A stretch of DNA of 64,000 nucleotides, from assembly GCA_035079385.1 (NCBI GenBank), contig JAVHKY010000001.1, positions 10,006,501-10,070,500 on the forward strand, in the 5' to 3' direction. The DNA is from Aspidiotus rigidus (taxonomy: Eukaryota > Arthropoda > Insecta > Hemiptera > Diaspididae). The translations under genes were made by a program, and so were the position numbers. Position 1 is the stretch's first letter. Each line of letters starts with the position of its first letter. Of the stretch, positions 52,976 through 64,000 are shown piece after piece. The notes below the pieces were generated by a model. It made no database searches and had not been told where the DNA came from. It saw nothing but the letters and a program-made list of their open reading frames with translations.

Positions 52976-55237
52976 CGAATTCTGGTTCGGGTTTCTGGAG
53001 TGGTTTATGTTGAAGGTATTTTGGAGAGATATGAGTTAATAATAATTGAAAATGTGGTCGATGTTTAAAATTTCGTTAGGAATTGAAGTGTAGAAGGGAA
53101 GAAAGGGAATATCCAAAAGAAACGATCTGAACAACTGAATTTTTGCACCCCTTTGAAGAAATCGTTTCTTCAGCTCGTTTTTTTCAGACATTCCTCCTTC
53201 TTTCCCTGGACCCATCTGGCCCGGTGAATAGGTGACAGTGGGTGATTCGTGAGTATCCTATTCTCTGGCATGTTGAGACGGATGTTTTTTTCATTGAGGT
53301 TCTGCAAGGTGAGGATACGAGAGGATTTAAATAGCCAATAAAATTTACATTGGAAGTTGGTGGTTCCTCAATAAACTTCTTGGACTAAGACGGTGTCCAT
53401 GCGTTTGATATTTATAAGAAAAATATCCGATATTGTGATTCGCGAGTCGTCATTCTGTCATGTTGTTCACAAAATTGCTACGTTCAATAATTTAACCCAT
53501 CGACTGACTCACATCCCTTTGAGTCAGGTTTTCTACCAGGAAATGATACCGATAAAGCACCTGGCTAAAGTGAATCAGTTCAATTTGGACATTGATTTTA
53601 TGGTTTGTAGGAGGCTCATATGAAAATGCCATAACTCCACGACCTTTCTCCCCCCGGGAATCACGCCACGATAGAAGGAAACTTTTTTTTTCCTATCCTG
53701 TCTGACTATGTGTGAGGCCGTTTGGTACGAATTCTTCTTAAATCCATTATTCTCACCACCTCTTTAAATACATTCGATTCAACATTTCTACTTTTCTCTA
53801 TACTCCTCCCCACTTGACTGCTTCAAACAAGGTAGTTATGGGATCCATTTAGTTTACTCTGTCATTGCTGCTCTAGACCATACAAAGCAGAGCTAACCCC
53901 TCCAATTTTCTTTTCGTTTGTTGAGAAATACGCCGTACCTGGTCCATATAATTAGTGCGTACCCACCTGGAATGAGAAAATCTTGGGATATTGGTAATTC
54001 TGTCACTTCATTTACAGTATCGCACCATTGAGTACCTACCTAATTCATTAAAATCGTCATATCACTCTTCTCTGGCACAAAAATGCGTGTATCGAGTGTT
54101 GTTTCACAAAATATCGACCCGTTATTCTTTCAGCCAAACTATACAACAGTTAAGTAGAAAAAGATGATTTTGTAGCTAGAATAATCATGAATAAATACAG
54201 CGTACGGAAGATTTTGCCAGATAAGTAGTTGAAGTAACTTTTCTTTGTACCCGAAGGAAGTTTTCTTTGTCAGTTTATGTACTATCTTATGACTGCTATA
54301 GTGGTATTTCGTTAAACATTTTCAAAGAATAACGGAACCGCAAACTGCATGGCTTTTCAACTTTTTTTCCCTTGAAAGCTTTTCTTCTCTTACTCATCTT
54401 CCTCTTGAGTGTTCGTTACGTTTGCTTACTTAGAATAAAATGTTATATTTAGCATTCGATTCGATTCTTTTTTTTTTTTTTTTTTTTTTTTTTTTGCGTA
54501 AAAAGTTGCCTTTTTTTTATACTGTGGCCTCGTCGACGGTTTCAGCCTTTCGACTTAATCTGTTCGCACGGCGCGGCGTATATGTGTAGTATTCAAAAAT
54601 TAATTTTCATAAATTGTATTCGTGTATATATAACTTTGGACTGAATAACTAAATGATATACGCTACGTCCTCGATACATATTATTCGTCGTAGCTGGCTC
54701 AAAAATTTTGCTTGGTGCAGATTTTGTTTCTCGATACGAAAATGATGAACGATATGGATACATTATTTCCCTGTACGTTGGATTCAAACCATTAATCTTT
54801 TGAGAAGTGCTTGTTACCACTACATACGTAGTATTGGTATAGGAAGCGATAATGTAAAGTGCCAGCCCACCCGCGGTGTCGTTTGCCTACACTATATGCC
54901 TGACCTTTGCGCACTTTTAGACATGTTTTTTTCTAATTTTATGGCGGCCTTATACTGGCAGTAGTTCCTATATAGATTATCATTCCAAATTTCTATTAGA
55001 GAAGAATATTTTCTTCGCCTAATTTTCTTGTTCTTAATAATATATTCAGGGTACAAACGAGGTTAAAGCTAGTTCATAATCTTAGTAAGAATTGTAAAAA
55101 GGAAATAATATCGAGTCGACTGGGAACTAATGACTCAAAAACCTACCTTTGTAAGAAATTATAATAGGTTCAAGTACACCTGACGAGAAACAGCTCAACC
55201 AGATGTTGGTCTCACGCCGACGTATGAATCACAAAAC
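52976..55237. other. intergenic stretch, nothing identified
   Basis: AT-rich, with a T run of about 25 at 54471-54495. No gene or element ends were recognised. Confidence 0.4.
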
Positions 55238-55411
55238 CAGGGTTGCGATGTTTTAAACAAACGATGTTTAAAACGTGTTTAAAACATGTTTAAAACAGCA
55301 AAAATCGAGAAATTTACATTGCCTCTTATGGGAATGTTTTAAACGTTTTAAACAAATTTTTTGTTTTAAACGTGTTTTTTTTAAAAAAAAAACGTTTTTT
55401 TTGCAACCCTG
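55238..55411. mobile_element. 174-bp hAT-type MITE with perfect 8-bp target duplication
   Basis: The ends are CAGGGTTGC and GCAACCCTG. CACAAAAC is duplicated exactly at 55230-55237 and 55412-55419. The interior consists of repeated GTTTAAAACA-type units in both orientations. Confidence 0.93.
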
Positions 55412-55471
55412 CACAAAACACCGCACATGTTTACCTTCTGGCGTTGAGACATTTGCGAACGGGAGAAACAC

Positions 55472-55740
55472 TTAGACCATACAACAGATAGACCGAGCAT
55501 CGGCCATATACGCATGTACAACGCGTTGAACGGAAGACATGATAAGAAAATAAGGGGGACTGGACCTCAATGAAGGCAACGCGGGTGAACGCGCGGAGCA
55601 GTGAAACACACCGTACACCCGCGCCGCCCATCAAATTTGTAAACAAGGTCCAGTCCCTCTTATTTTCTTATGTGTATTCTTATCATGTCCTCCGTTCAAA
55701 GATTCATTGCTATGCTCGGTCTATCTGTTGTATGGTCTAA
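55472..55740. repeat. fold-back inverted repeat, arms about 95 bp
   Basis: The left arm 55472-55566 (TTAGACCATACAACAGATAG to GGGGGACTGGACC) pairs with the right arm 55647-55740. Between them is a CpG-rich 80-bp loop. The right arm carries a small insertion duplicating TTCTTATG-like sequence. Confidence 0.85.
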
Positions 55741-55922
55741 GGAGAAACAATAGAAACTCCATCTTGTATACAATCAAGTCTCTAGCTGATGGCTGCACTC
55801 TGACTGTAGGTATATAATATGGACTATACTCTGTTCACGTTAAGAAAGGGCTCGAGATCGTAAAAAAGTAGTACCTTGAGAAAGGATAAAAGGTAGTAAA
55901 TCTCTTATCACAATGTTTTAAG

Positions 55923-57505
55923 CAGAGTATTGCAGCCGAAAAATTCGGCTTCGGCTTACGGCTGAAGCTGACGACCTTCAAAAATTTGGATTCGGCTTAC
56001 GGCTTATGGCTGATCAGAAAAATTCGGCTGGCTTTCGGCTGACTTATGGCTGGCTGACCACTGATTTTTTGGCGGGATTTCAGCTGATTTTCGGCTGATT
56101 TTTGGCTGGCTGATGATTTTGTTGTCGGTTTGTTGCAACCAGGGAATGAAAAACGTAACAAAAATATGAATCTGTGTTCTGTGGATTGAGTGACAAACTG
56201 ACAAACGAGGCAGAAAGCCAAAAACATAGTAAGCCAGACTGCTTCTGAGGGAAGCGTGTAAGTTTGAGGTTTGAGCATCAAAATTTTCGAGATCAATTCA
56301 TTGAATTCAATTCACATATGAAAAAATGAGTTTGGAATTGGAAGTGGCACAAGTTATTCTTTCTCCCGATCAATATGATTTTAATCTGGTTGTCGATTCT
56401 TCATGACGACCCATTTTGAAAATCGCCGGGGCCCGGGAATACACACAACACAAGCACGCAACAGACGAGAGGATGTGCGAAGTACTAATCGAAAGTCTCC
56501 TCGTGCCTTATCAATTCGTTTCGTTCGCCGTATGTCATACTCGGAGTAAGAGGCGAGTAAGAGTGATGCCGCAGGACTTTGAAATATTTTCGTACTTCTT
56601 GGACTTGGAAATATTTTCAACTGTTGGACTTGGAATTATTTTCCAATGGGGGGAGGGGGGAGTTTGAAGTATTTTCATAAATGGACTTGTAAAATTTTTC
56701 ATGTGTTGGACTTGGAATTATTTTCCAATTGTTGGACTTTAAAATATTTTCATACTTCTTGTTTCTAAGTCCAAGAATAGAAAATGAAAAATTTCACACA
56801 TATATGAAAATATTTCAAAGTCCCACAATTTGAAAATAATTTCAAGTTCGACGGTTGCAAATAATTCTAAGTCCCATAATTTGAAAATATTTCAAAATCC
56901 AACAATTGGAAAATGATTCCAAGTCCCACAGTTGAAAATATTTCAAAGTCCAACAATTGGAAAATAATTCCAAGTCCAACAGTTGAAAATATTTATAAGT
57001 CCAAGAATTCAAAATGAAAAATTTCAAGTCCTAGAAGTACGAAAATATTTGAAAGTCCCGCGGCATCACTCTTACTAACCTCTTACTCCAAGTATGGCAT
57101 ACGGCAAACGAAATGAATTGATAAGGCACGAGGAGACTTTCGATTAATACTTCGCACACCCTCTCGTCGCAACAGAGTGCAGACAATATGTCAAAAACAC
57201 GATTAATATTTAATAGTACTAGTTATAACAGGCAGACTCTGATAACAGGGATCACCAGTTCAGATCGATACTGCTAGCCTGCTATACAGATTACAGCCTA
57301 CAAGATCGAGAACTGCGTGTCACACGTCATGTCATTTCGCGCGTATGAGAAAAAAACCGAAAATCAGCCGAAAAAATTCGGCTGAATTTGGCTTTCGGCT
57401 TCCAAGAGTAAACATAAAGCTGGCTTTCGGCTTTCGGCTTAATGGCCGGGAATTTGGCTGAATTCGGCTTTTGGCTTTTGGCTTTCGGCTGGCTGCAATA
57501 CTCTG
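55923..57505. mobile_element. 1.58-kb non-autonomous hAT element with perfect 8-bp target duplication
   Basis: The ends are CAGAGTATTGCAGCC and GGCTGCAATACTCTG (15 bp, perfect). GTTTTAAG flanks both sides (55915-55922, 57506-57513). Subterminal regions (55930-56130 and 57355-57500) are dense in TTCGGCT and TTTCGGC repeats, which in hAT elements are typical transposase-binding sites. The middle is another fold-back structure, and no transposase is encoded. Confidence 0.93.
56458..57172. mobile_element. FB-like fold-back with tandem repeats in its arms, inside the hAT element
   Basis: The left arm from 56458 (GAAGTACTAATCGAAAGTCT, TCCTCGTGCCTTATCAATTC, GAGTGATGCCGC) is matched by the complement ending at 57172. 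Toward the centre both arms are made of degenerate 35-40-nt units of the form GTTGGACTTGGAATTATTTTC. Inverted arms of short tandem units recall FB elements; the family assignment is an inference. Confidence 0.75.
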
Positions 57506-58051
57506 GTTTTAAGGCTATGCTCTACCTTCAATGAAATGGTAACTTGGAATACCTCTCAGGAGACTAATCTTGCACAGAATGCGATGAAACTTTGGAGATT
57601 TATTGTTTAAGGTTACAGAAATACCGCTAATTGGTTCTGAGCGCGTAATATTCATAATTATTTTTTACAATTTCCAATATACACTACTTGTAAACTAATT
57701 AGCGGTATTTCTGTAACCTTGAACAATAAGATTCCGAAGTTTCATCGCATTCTATGCAATATTAGACTCCTGAGAGGTATTCCAAGTTACCATTTCATCG
57801 AAGGTAGAGCATACCCTTAAACATGGAAAAAATATAATAATACTAACGAAGAAACACAAACAGGAACAAAGTGTAATTGAAATTTGAAATCTTGCTTAAA
57901 TCTTGTGAAAATGTAAGTACAAGGAATTAATTAATTATGAATTCAACATTCTTCAAGTGAGGTGATAAGAGATTTACTACCTTTTTTTTATCCTTTCTCA
58001 AGATACTACTTTTTTACAATCTCAAGCCCTTTCTTAACGTGAACAGAGAAT

Positions 58052-59689
58052 GGTGGCGCGTCGTCAAAAAGCGGCATGACGTCATGAAGAAACCACCTAT
58101 AGGAAATTAGGCGTACTACTTGGCCGCAACTTAATTCTTTCAAATGACTAGGTACCTGTACTGCCTTTTTCCCGCCGGTTATTGAGCATTCTTCTTTGTG
58201 TGATATTTGGAACGCATCACAGGTAACTGCGACCACAATGTAGTCAAGAGTAGCCTACCTCAGCTCCTTTATCTAATAGGCAAAAACTTGACACTGCTCT
58301 TAGAGAATATGGAGTGCTGTCAATTGCCTAATCATCCCGTTGAACATTTCGCAGCTAAAAAGACGAAAATTTAGCGGCGGCCACCACTATCTCGTAGTGG
58401 AGAGAAAGCTGCAACTCCACTATAAGTACATGTTAATTTTATACGTACCACTTGAAACGGACGACCTGTGCGTATTCTCCACCCCTACGCTGGGTTTTGC
58501 AACGAAGGGGTGAAGTAGTTTCAACGCCACTACTTTGCGTACACACGGGAAGGGGTGAGATAGCTGTTTAGCCACTGTTTTACCACTGTCTTCTTTTGTA
58601 GTTGTGAAGTAGCTCCTTACCAACTTTGTTACCACTGTGGGCCCATTATTATTATTATTACTAGCAAGTCCGGCGCGCCTCTTAGTTTTTTGTTTTTTCA
58701 TTTTCATCTTATTCGAGAGTGCTATATAAACAGGAATAATTTTTAAAAATCTCGGTAAATTATCTAGATATTTCTACTTTGGATATTGAAAAAAAAAAAA
58801 GTAGAAATTCTCCAGACAACTTTTTTTTGGACCTGTATTCAAAATTTTTATGCAAACACAAGGTTCTCATGGCTACTTTTAATTCTGTTATTTAGGGTTT
58901 TGGGTAAGGTAGATACATGAAACAAAGGGAGTAACTCTGGGGTTTGAGATTATTTGGAATTTCTTAGTTAGATACACTATTTTCTTTGTATCTTTTCATC
59001 TCATAGTTCAATTCAATATGCTTAGTTTTCTTTTAAAGGTTTTCTTCTTTCTTAATTTCATTCAATTTTGCACTCTTTCATTCTTTACTTGTTCTTCCAT
59101 ACAACCTTTTTTTTTTTTCCTTTCTTTATCGTTTCCTGAGTCTTCCAAATTGTTCTCTACCTCAGTATCACACTCTTCCAGTTTTCCCTCTCTTCCTATT
59201 CTTCTTTTTCAGTCCTCTGCATCCATCTTCCTCCAATTATCCATATGGTGATAATTGATTCTACGTGTCATCCTCTAATCTACAAATTAATGGAAGAAAA
59301 ACGTTTCGATTCTAAGATTAGTTCATTCATTTCCCTTTTTCTCTTTCACTTTTTTTCTACATAAGATTTTTTTTTTAAATCTTGTGTGTATTATATGTTG
59401 ACAGTATAATTTGTTACTACAGTCGTTCCAATTTTCAGCGATGATTATTTCTTTGACCTCACTTTTTTACATGCAAATAATGTAACTCCTCCTATTTTCG
59501 AGTTGATTTAGTTGAGACTTTGAAAATCCCTTCCTTCATTTACCTTAATTAGGAAAAAATTTCTCAAGGCCCTCAATTTATTCCTTCGAGTCCACCCACC
59601 TCCAACTAACAGTTATTCTTGACATCGAGTCCTGATTTTTGTAATTCACTATTCTCTAGGGATTCTTCTGTTAAATCCTGATGATGTTA
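58052..59689. other. intergenic stretch, nothing identified
   Basis: It contains TGACGTCA at 58077-58084 and a region with repeated CCACTAC/TAGTGG-like words at 58380-58640. There is pyrimidine-rich sequence at 59030-59230. No gene was found. Confidence 0.35.
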
Positions 59690-60250
59690 AGAGCATCTCC
59701 AGTTTTTTATGATGTCAACTACCTAACCTAAATCGAGGTTCAATAGGAAACCTATTCCATAGGGGGAGGGATTTTTGAAAATTTTGGTGTCTCGCCGTCA
59801 TTTACCTAGAACAATGGTTGATATTTCTCCAAGTCCTTTTCCTGTCATATATATCTTGGAAGTTGAAATTCTTCCATGTTCCTCTCTTAAAAAATATAGC
59901 TTGGAAGTTGAAAGTTTTTCAAGTTATCCACTTGTCATAATTGCATAGGTCGATGTACAAAATGCGTTTTCAATTTCAACTCCTCTGATGGTTCAATTTT
60001 TTCCAAGTTCCTCTCCTGTCATATATAGCTCAATTCCCAATATTAAAAATCTTTTCAAATCTGACTCCTTTGATATTGAAAATTTTTCCTATCCCTTATC
60101 TATCATAATAGAGCTCAAATGTCTCAATTTTTCCGAGTCCCTCCTTCTATAGTTGGCTTAATTTTCAAAATTTTATCAAATCTAATTCCTCTTTTTGGAA
60201 CCCCTCCAATTTTGAATTCAATTCTGACCTGTGTAATCATTTCCAACACA
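59690..60250. repeat. diverged family A-like pyrimidine-rich units
   Basis: At least five units resembling TTTTTCCAAGTTCCTCTCCTGTCATATATAGCTC lie between 59800 and 60150, like those in the first 5 kb. The CTAGTATA block is absent. Confidence 0.5.
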
Positions 60251-60282
60251 GTTTCCAACTCTCGCAACTATCTGTGTTAGTC

Positions 60283-60480
60283 AGTTCCATTTTCCAAATA
60301 TTTCAGTTGCTTTTCTTCTTCTACTTCTTACAATGGAAGTGATTTTTGATTCAAAAAGTTGATATTGATAAGGGATCATCATATTTTGGTGACTACTATT
60401 TTCTATTTTGCCTATTAGCTCTCCTTCATTAGATGTGGACATTTTGACGTCATTAGAACTTTTTGCCAAATTAATTATCC
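60283..60480 (+). repeat. duplicated segment B, copy 1
   Basis: It contains GCTTTTCTTCTTCTACTTCT, GTGATTTTTGATTCAAAAAG and CTCTCCTTCATTAGAT, followed by GACATTTTGACGTCATTAGAACTTTTTG. The same order is found at 61799-62630, where a hAT element interrupts it, and in part near 63061-63115. Confidence 0.75.
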
Positions 60481-60514
60481 TTCAATTTGCGAAGTGCTAA
60501 ATTGTATCGGATAA

Positions 60515-60733
60515 TTATTGGAACTCATAATGAGTGAGTGAGGTGTAAGTAGAGCACTGATATTGAAAAAGGGTTTTCCAATTGTACAAATCTACTTTAT
60601 TAGTTGCTTTTACAAGAGTACTTTCGGGTGTTATCCCATCATCAGGTCGTAACTGATGATGGGATAACACCCGAAAGTACTCTTGTAAAAGCAACTAATA
60701 AAGTAGATTTGTACAATTGGAAAACCCTTTTTC
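60515..60733. mobile_element. inverted Penelope-like tail with 12-bp target duplication
   Basis: Two perfect 81-nt arms (60565-60645 and 60653-60733) face each other across a 7-nt loop. The right arm begins CTGATGATGGGATAACACCC and continues GAAAGTACTC. TGTATCGGATAA stands on both sides (60503-60514, 60734-60745). A related uninterrupted site occurs near 63199. The arm resembles the hammerhead-bearing tails of Penelope-like elements; that identity is inferred. Confidence 0.65.
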
Positions 60734-60745
60734 TGTATCGGATAA

Positions 60746-61344
60746 AATGAGGTATGAAGTGCAAAGAGAAGGTCGTTACCGTTATAATATTAGGCTTGAG
60801 CTATTTTTTAGCTTAATTGTATCGGGTAAATTAGGATTTCGTCTGAAGCCTTCCTCTAGGGAACTGAGGTATGTTTTATGCGCTACTTTTATTCCATTCT
60901 TCAGGGTTTTCCAAAACTCTTTATACTTGTTGATATTATTTATGGTAATATTCTTTTTCAACTTTCGTTGTACCCTTTTCTTAGAATCGTACCCCCTACT
61001 TTTCCTGAATACATCCCTCTCAATTTCTCATATGATGTGTCTATAGTTGGAATTCTGTTTAGGTTTAAGCTCACACTTTTCTACGCTCATCTGTACAAAA
61101 CGTATCTTTTATTTGATTCTCAGTTCACATCGATTGCCCTCAATATGATCAAACTGATTGCGCGCCTAAAAACTGCACCCTTTCACCCAAAATTAAGGAC
61201 CCCACCTTGTAACTACGTACTTACGACAATAAAAACTTTCATTATTTCTTAATCCTAGCTTAATTCTTGTATCACTAACATAAAAAAACAACCCTGCAAC
61301 AAACTTGGAATCATTAAAAGTTAACCTATCCTCAATCTCCAGCA
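60746..61344. other. stretch preceding the LINE relic, nothing identified
   Basis: Open frames of about 110-124 codons on the + strand have no recognised domain. They may be degraded upstream LINE sequence, but I cannot show it. Confidence 0.35.
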
Positions 61345-61533
61345 AACAGAAATTCCCACCATAAAGAGGTTATTTTCGCTCGATATAGAATTGGTCACTC
61401 TCAACTTGAACATTCTCATCTCCTCCTGGGTTTCCATGCTCTACCTTCATGTAAATCTTATTATGCAGATAATCTGACGATCTATCATCTTTTTTCCTGT
61501 CCTAATCTCCAAAATCAACGTACTTCCCACAAT
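61345..61533 (+). pseudogene. LINE relic, RNase H/C-terminal region
   Basis: The frame reads EVIFARYRIGHSQLEHSHLL LGFHALPSCK and then YHLFSCPNLQNQR. This corresponds to the RLRIGHTRLTHSYLL...C..C...TVEHILLECP block found at the C terminus of jockey/I-type LINE ORF2. The second cysteine position has changed to tyrosine. Only this fragment is recognisable. Confidence 0.8.
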
Positions 61534-61798
61534 ATAATCTCAGTCTCATCCTCTGTCCCATGTAATCATTCCCAACACGGTTTCCAACTCCCGCAACTAC
61601 CTATGGTACTCAATTACTCCAACTTATACATATCCATTTTCTTTCTCCTGCCTTAAAATTTGAGTACCACCATCTGACTCGATTGCTACCTCTTCTTCCA
61701 ATCCTCTTCCCTATCCTCACGTTCTTTTCGTTTGTTTCTCACTCCACTCCAGTTATTCTTATTTTCAGAATACAACCATAATACCATTGTACAAATAT

Positions 61799-62640
61799 TT
61801 TAATCGCTTTTCTTCTTTTACTTCTTACAATCTAATTGAAGTGATTTTTATTCAAAAAGTTGACACTGATAAGGGATTCTCATATTTTTATGACTACTAT
61901 TTTCTATTTTACCTGTTGGCTCTCCTTCATTAGATACTTATTATTAGAGCTCGGATTGTATGGCATTTGCCTTTTCGTTTCCTGAAGGGGCAGACGGTGG
62001 GAAATCAAATATGAGTGCGTTTCATAGGTAGGGGACCCTAGGAAAAAATTTTTATTTTGCCATAAAATGCCAGAAATGCAATAAATGCCATAATTCAAGA
62101 TAAATGCCATAAAATGCCAAAATCGGTCGTGCGATAGTAAAATTACTTAATTTGCCGATAATTCTCGAGAAAAAAATGCAAATATCCGTAATATGTACGT
62201 TAATACTTCGTTTTGAAACGAATGTCAGTAAATCGATTGGCTTGTGTGAGACGAAAGATAAACATGAGAGGGTTAACGCTGTGTGCTAAGTTTCTTAGTC
62301 ATTCTCATTCAGTACTTCCAGTGTTCCGTTACGCGATAATCATGCCGAAAGTAAAAACCGCATTCAGTTCATCCTTACGTTGTAATGTTTAACTCAAGAC
62401 ACCTGTAGATAATTTAATACTTCATGCATTTATATAAATTATTTTTGCAATTTACTTTTTTTGACATTAAAAATTCGTATATTTTCCTTGTGTAGCCTAT
62501 AAATGCCATATTTGCCAGATTTTCAATTTTCAGCGCCACAAACCTTCCTCTATAATGCCATAAAATCCGAGCTCTACTTATTATCATTATAATTATATGG
62601 ACATTGTGACATCATTAAAACTTTTTGTCGAATTCATTTT
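61799..62640 (+). repeat. duplicated segment B, copy 2 (split by hAT element)
   Basis: 61799-61936 followed by 62585-62640 matches 60283-60480 in the same order. The interruption is the hAT element at 61945-62576. Confidence 0.75.
61945..62576. mobile_element. 632-bp hAT-type non-autonomous element with perfect 8-bp target duplication
   Basis: The ends TAGAGCTCGGATT and AATCCGAGCTCTA are perfect inverted repeats of 13 bp. CTTATTAT is duplicated at 61937-61944 and 62577-62584. Words such as ATGCCATAAAATGCC recur near both ends. No transposase is present. Confidence 0.92.
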
Positions 62641-63305
62641 TCTTGTCTCACGTCCAAGAAAGTTAGCTACCTTTCATCGAGACTTTGGACATCTAACCTG
62701 AGGTGAGGTTGTTGAAAGAGGCGAGGTAATCGATGTAAGGTTGAATCGTTGTTACCGTTCAAAATTTATTTGAGGATCAGTGTGTCAGGAACGTGTAAAA
62801 TAAATCCAGTACCCTTTGGATACTCCGTTGATCACTTTTCTTCTTTTTATTCAAAATTTATTTGAGAATCAGTGTGTCAAGGTATTCTGGTAGTGTCAAT
62901 AACTCCAGAACTATCAAGTAGAATAGAACTTTAACGATAAATAATTATAATCTTGTCACAGTATGATAATTGACGTCGGATGCGATAACAGGAAAATGGA
63001 GAACTTTTACATGCACGTTTGTGATAATGAATCGTTGCACTTAAATAACCAATAATTAATTTTCTATTTTCTATTTTGCCTGTTAACCTTCAGTCGCTGT
63101 GACGTCATTAGAATTTCACGAATATTTTTTCTTATAATTTGCTAGGCAATTCATATATATAGTAATAGAATACACGCGTTAGCTATTTTTTAGCTAAATT
63201 GTATCGGGCAAATCAGGAATGAGAGGCAAAGGGTCATTTAGCTTTTTAGTATATTAGATATTATCATTATTATTTTCTTTTTTAATCAAAATTAATATAA
63301 AATTA
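62641..63305. other. noncoding stretch with partial repeats
   Basis: TTATTTGAG(G/A)ATCAGTGTGTCA occurs twice (62767 and 62857), indicating a short direct duplication. TGACGTCA is at 63100-63107, within a partial segment B copy. Confidence 0.5.
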
Positions 63306-63572
63306 CAATTACATTCACAAAACATACTGTGCAAAAAGAATGAAGGGAAAAAGTGCGAAAAAAAAAAAATTATTTGAGGCACTCCTCATCATGTCACCTC
63401 AGCCATGCCAATTACATTCACAAAACATACTGTGCAAAAAGAATGAAGGGAAAAAGTGCGAAAAAAAAAATTATTTGAGGCATTCCTCATCATGTCACCT
63501 CAGCCATGCGGGGCTCGAACGCGGTACTTTTCACTTATCTGTCGCGCCCTAACTAACTGACCTAACGGGGAC
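63306..63572 (-). mobile_element. tRNA-derived SINE with tandemly duplicated tail
   Basis: On the - strand the head runs from 63572 (GTCCCCGTTAGGTCAGTTAG, resembling box A) to GCGTTCGAGCCCCGC near 63508-63522 (box B). The body of about 101-103 bp is then present twice, 63409-63509 and 63306-63408, almost identical. The two copies differ mainly in an A run. No flanking duplication was resolved. Confidence 0.75.
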
Positions 63573-64000
63573 CTATCAACCTTCAGGAAGAAATACTAGT
63601 ATAGGTGCTGTTGTAATAATATAAGAATTAAAAATGAATTTTGAATTAAAATACGCTCATTACAAGGTGAATTGGTGATTCTGTTCAATACATTTTAGAC
63701 TAAATAACAATTGTGTATCAATGAATTATATAAAATTATGTATGGTGGAAAATATTCCATTTTGCCCTCTATAATAAGATGTCTTTATGCCTTTTCTGGT
63801 GAAATATTGTTTCGGCGTGGACAATTTTCTCTTCGATGACGAAAGATGACGTTGATGAATCGCTGGAAATCCTGATGGAATTTGAGAATAATTATATTGG
63901 TCGTCCAGGGAGGCGGGGTCGTGCTTGAAAACACCCACGATTTCGTCAGGAAGGTGGAATGTACATTCACGAACCACGAAAGGCGATGCCCAAACCAATA
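63573..64000. other. window end, nothing identified
   Basis: The - strand frame at 63726-63998 runs to the window edge and could be an exon of a neighbouring gene, but I recognise no motif and it lies in AT-rich sequence. Confidence 0.3.

Larger units (their letters stand above)
55829..58051. mobile_element. fold-back element split by a hAT insertion
   Basis: Left half: 55829-55922 plus 57506-57632. Right half: about 57698-57826 plus 57961-58051. Together they form long inverted arms, with the outer ends CTCTGTTCACGTTAAG and CTTAACGTGAACAGAG. The left arm is interrupted exactly at the duplicated GTTTTAAG by the hAT element 55923-57505. The right arm has about 135 bp of extra sequence at 57827-57960. 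No protein was found. Confidence 0.8.

Overview
This is a nuclear genome window from an arthropod, most likely an insect. It is AT-rich, has long spliceosomal introns, and is packed with degraded transposable elements. The only host gene I can identify is fringe (fng), the Golgi beta-1,3-N-acetylglucosaminyltransferase that modifies O-fucose on Notch EGF repeats. Its last six coding exons lie on the + strand between 21266 and 50885. They join in frame with consensus splice sites into the C-terminal 184 residues. The first visible exon starts mid-protein at the DDD metal-binding motif, so the signal anchor and the N-terminal half of the enzyme must lie upstream. I did not find those exons in 1-21265.

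Layout. 1-9 kb: at least four same-orientation copies of one dispersed repeat carrying TGACGTCA octamers and CTAGTATA-rich blocks. 10.6-13.3 kb: a nest made of a 404-bp MITE, a MULE with about 100-bp terminal inverted repeats and a transposase fragment, and a Penelope-like GIY-YIG relic. 16.3-18.2 kb: degenerate tandem arrays of unknown origin. 21.3-50.9 kb: the fringe exons. Their introns (8.5, 13.4, 3.6, 0.14 and 3.4 kb) hold two more Penelope-like relics, a Ty3/gypsy pol relic split by a MITE, a LINE fragment, fold-back elements, two hAT-type MITEs and a 167-bp (AG)n microsatellite. 52.8-63.6 kb: downstream flank with four more hAT-type non-autonomous elements, nested fold-back elements at 55.4-58.1 kb, a Penelope-type inverted tail with a 12-bp target duplication, a LINE RNase H-region relic and a tRNA-derived SINE.

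Mobile-element calls rest on terminal inverted repeats, target-site duplications and recognisable protein motifs read directly from the sequence. I see no operon, phage, CRISPR or other prokaryotic feature, and no convincing new multi-gene system. The most informative observations are the nested insertions whose empty sites can be reconstructed, and the repeat family that spreads CRE-type octamers across the locus. Species assignment is not possible from what I can see.
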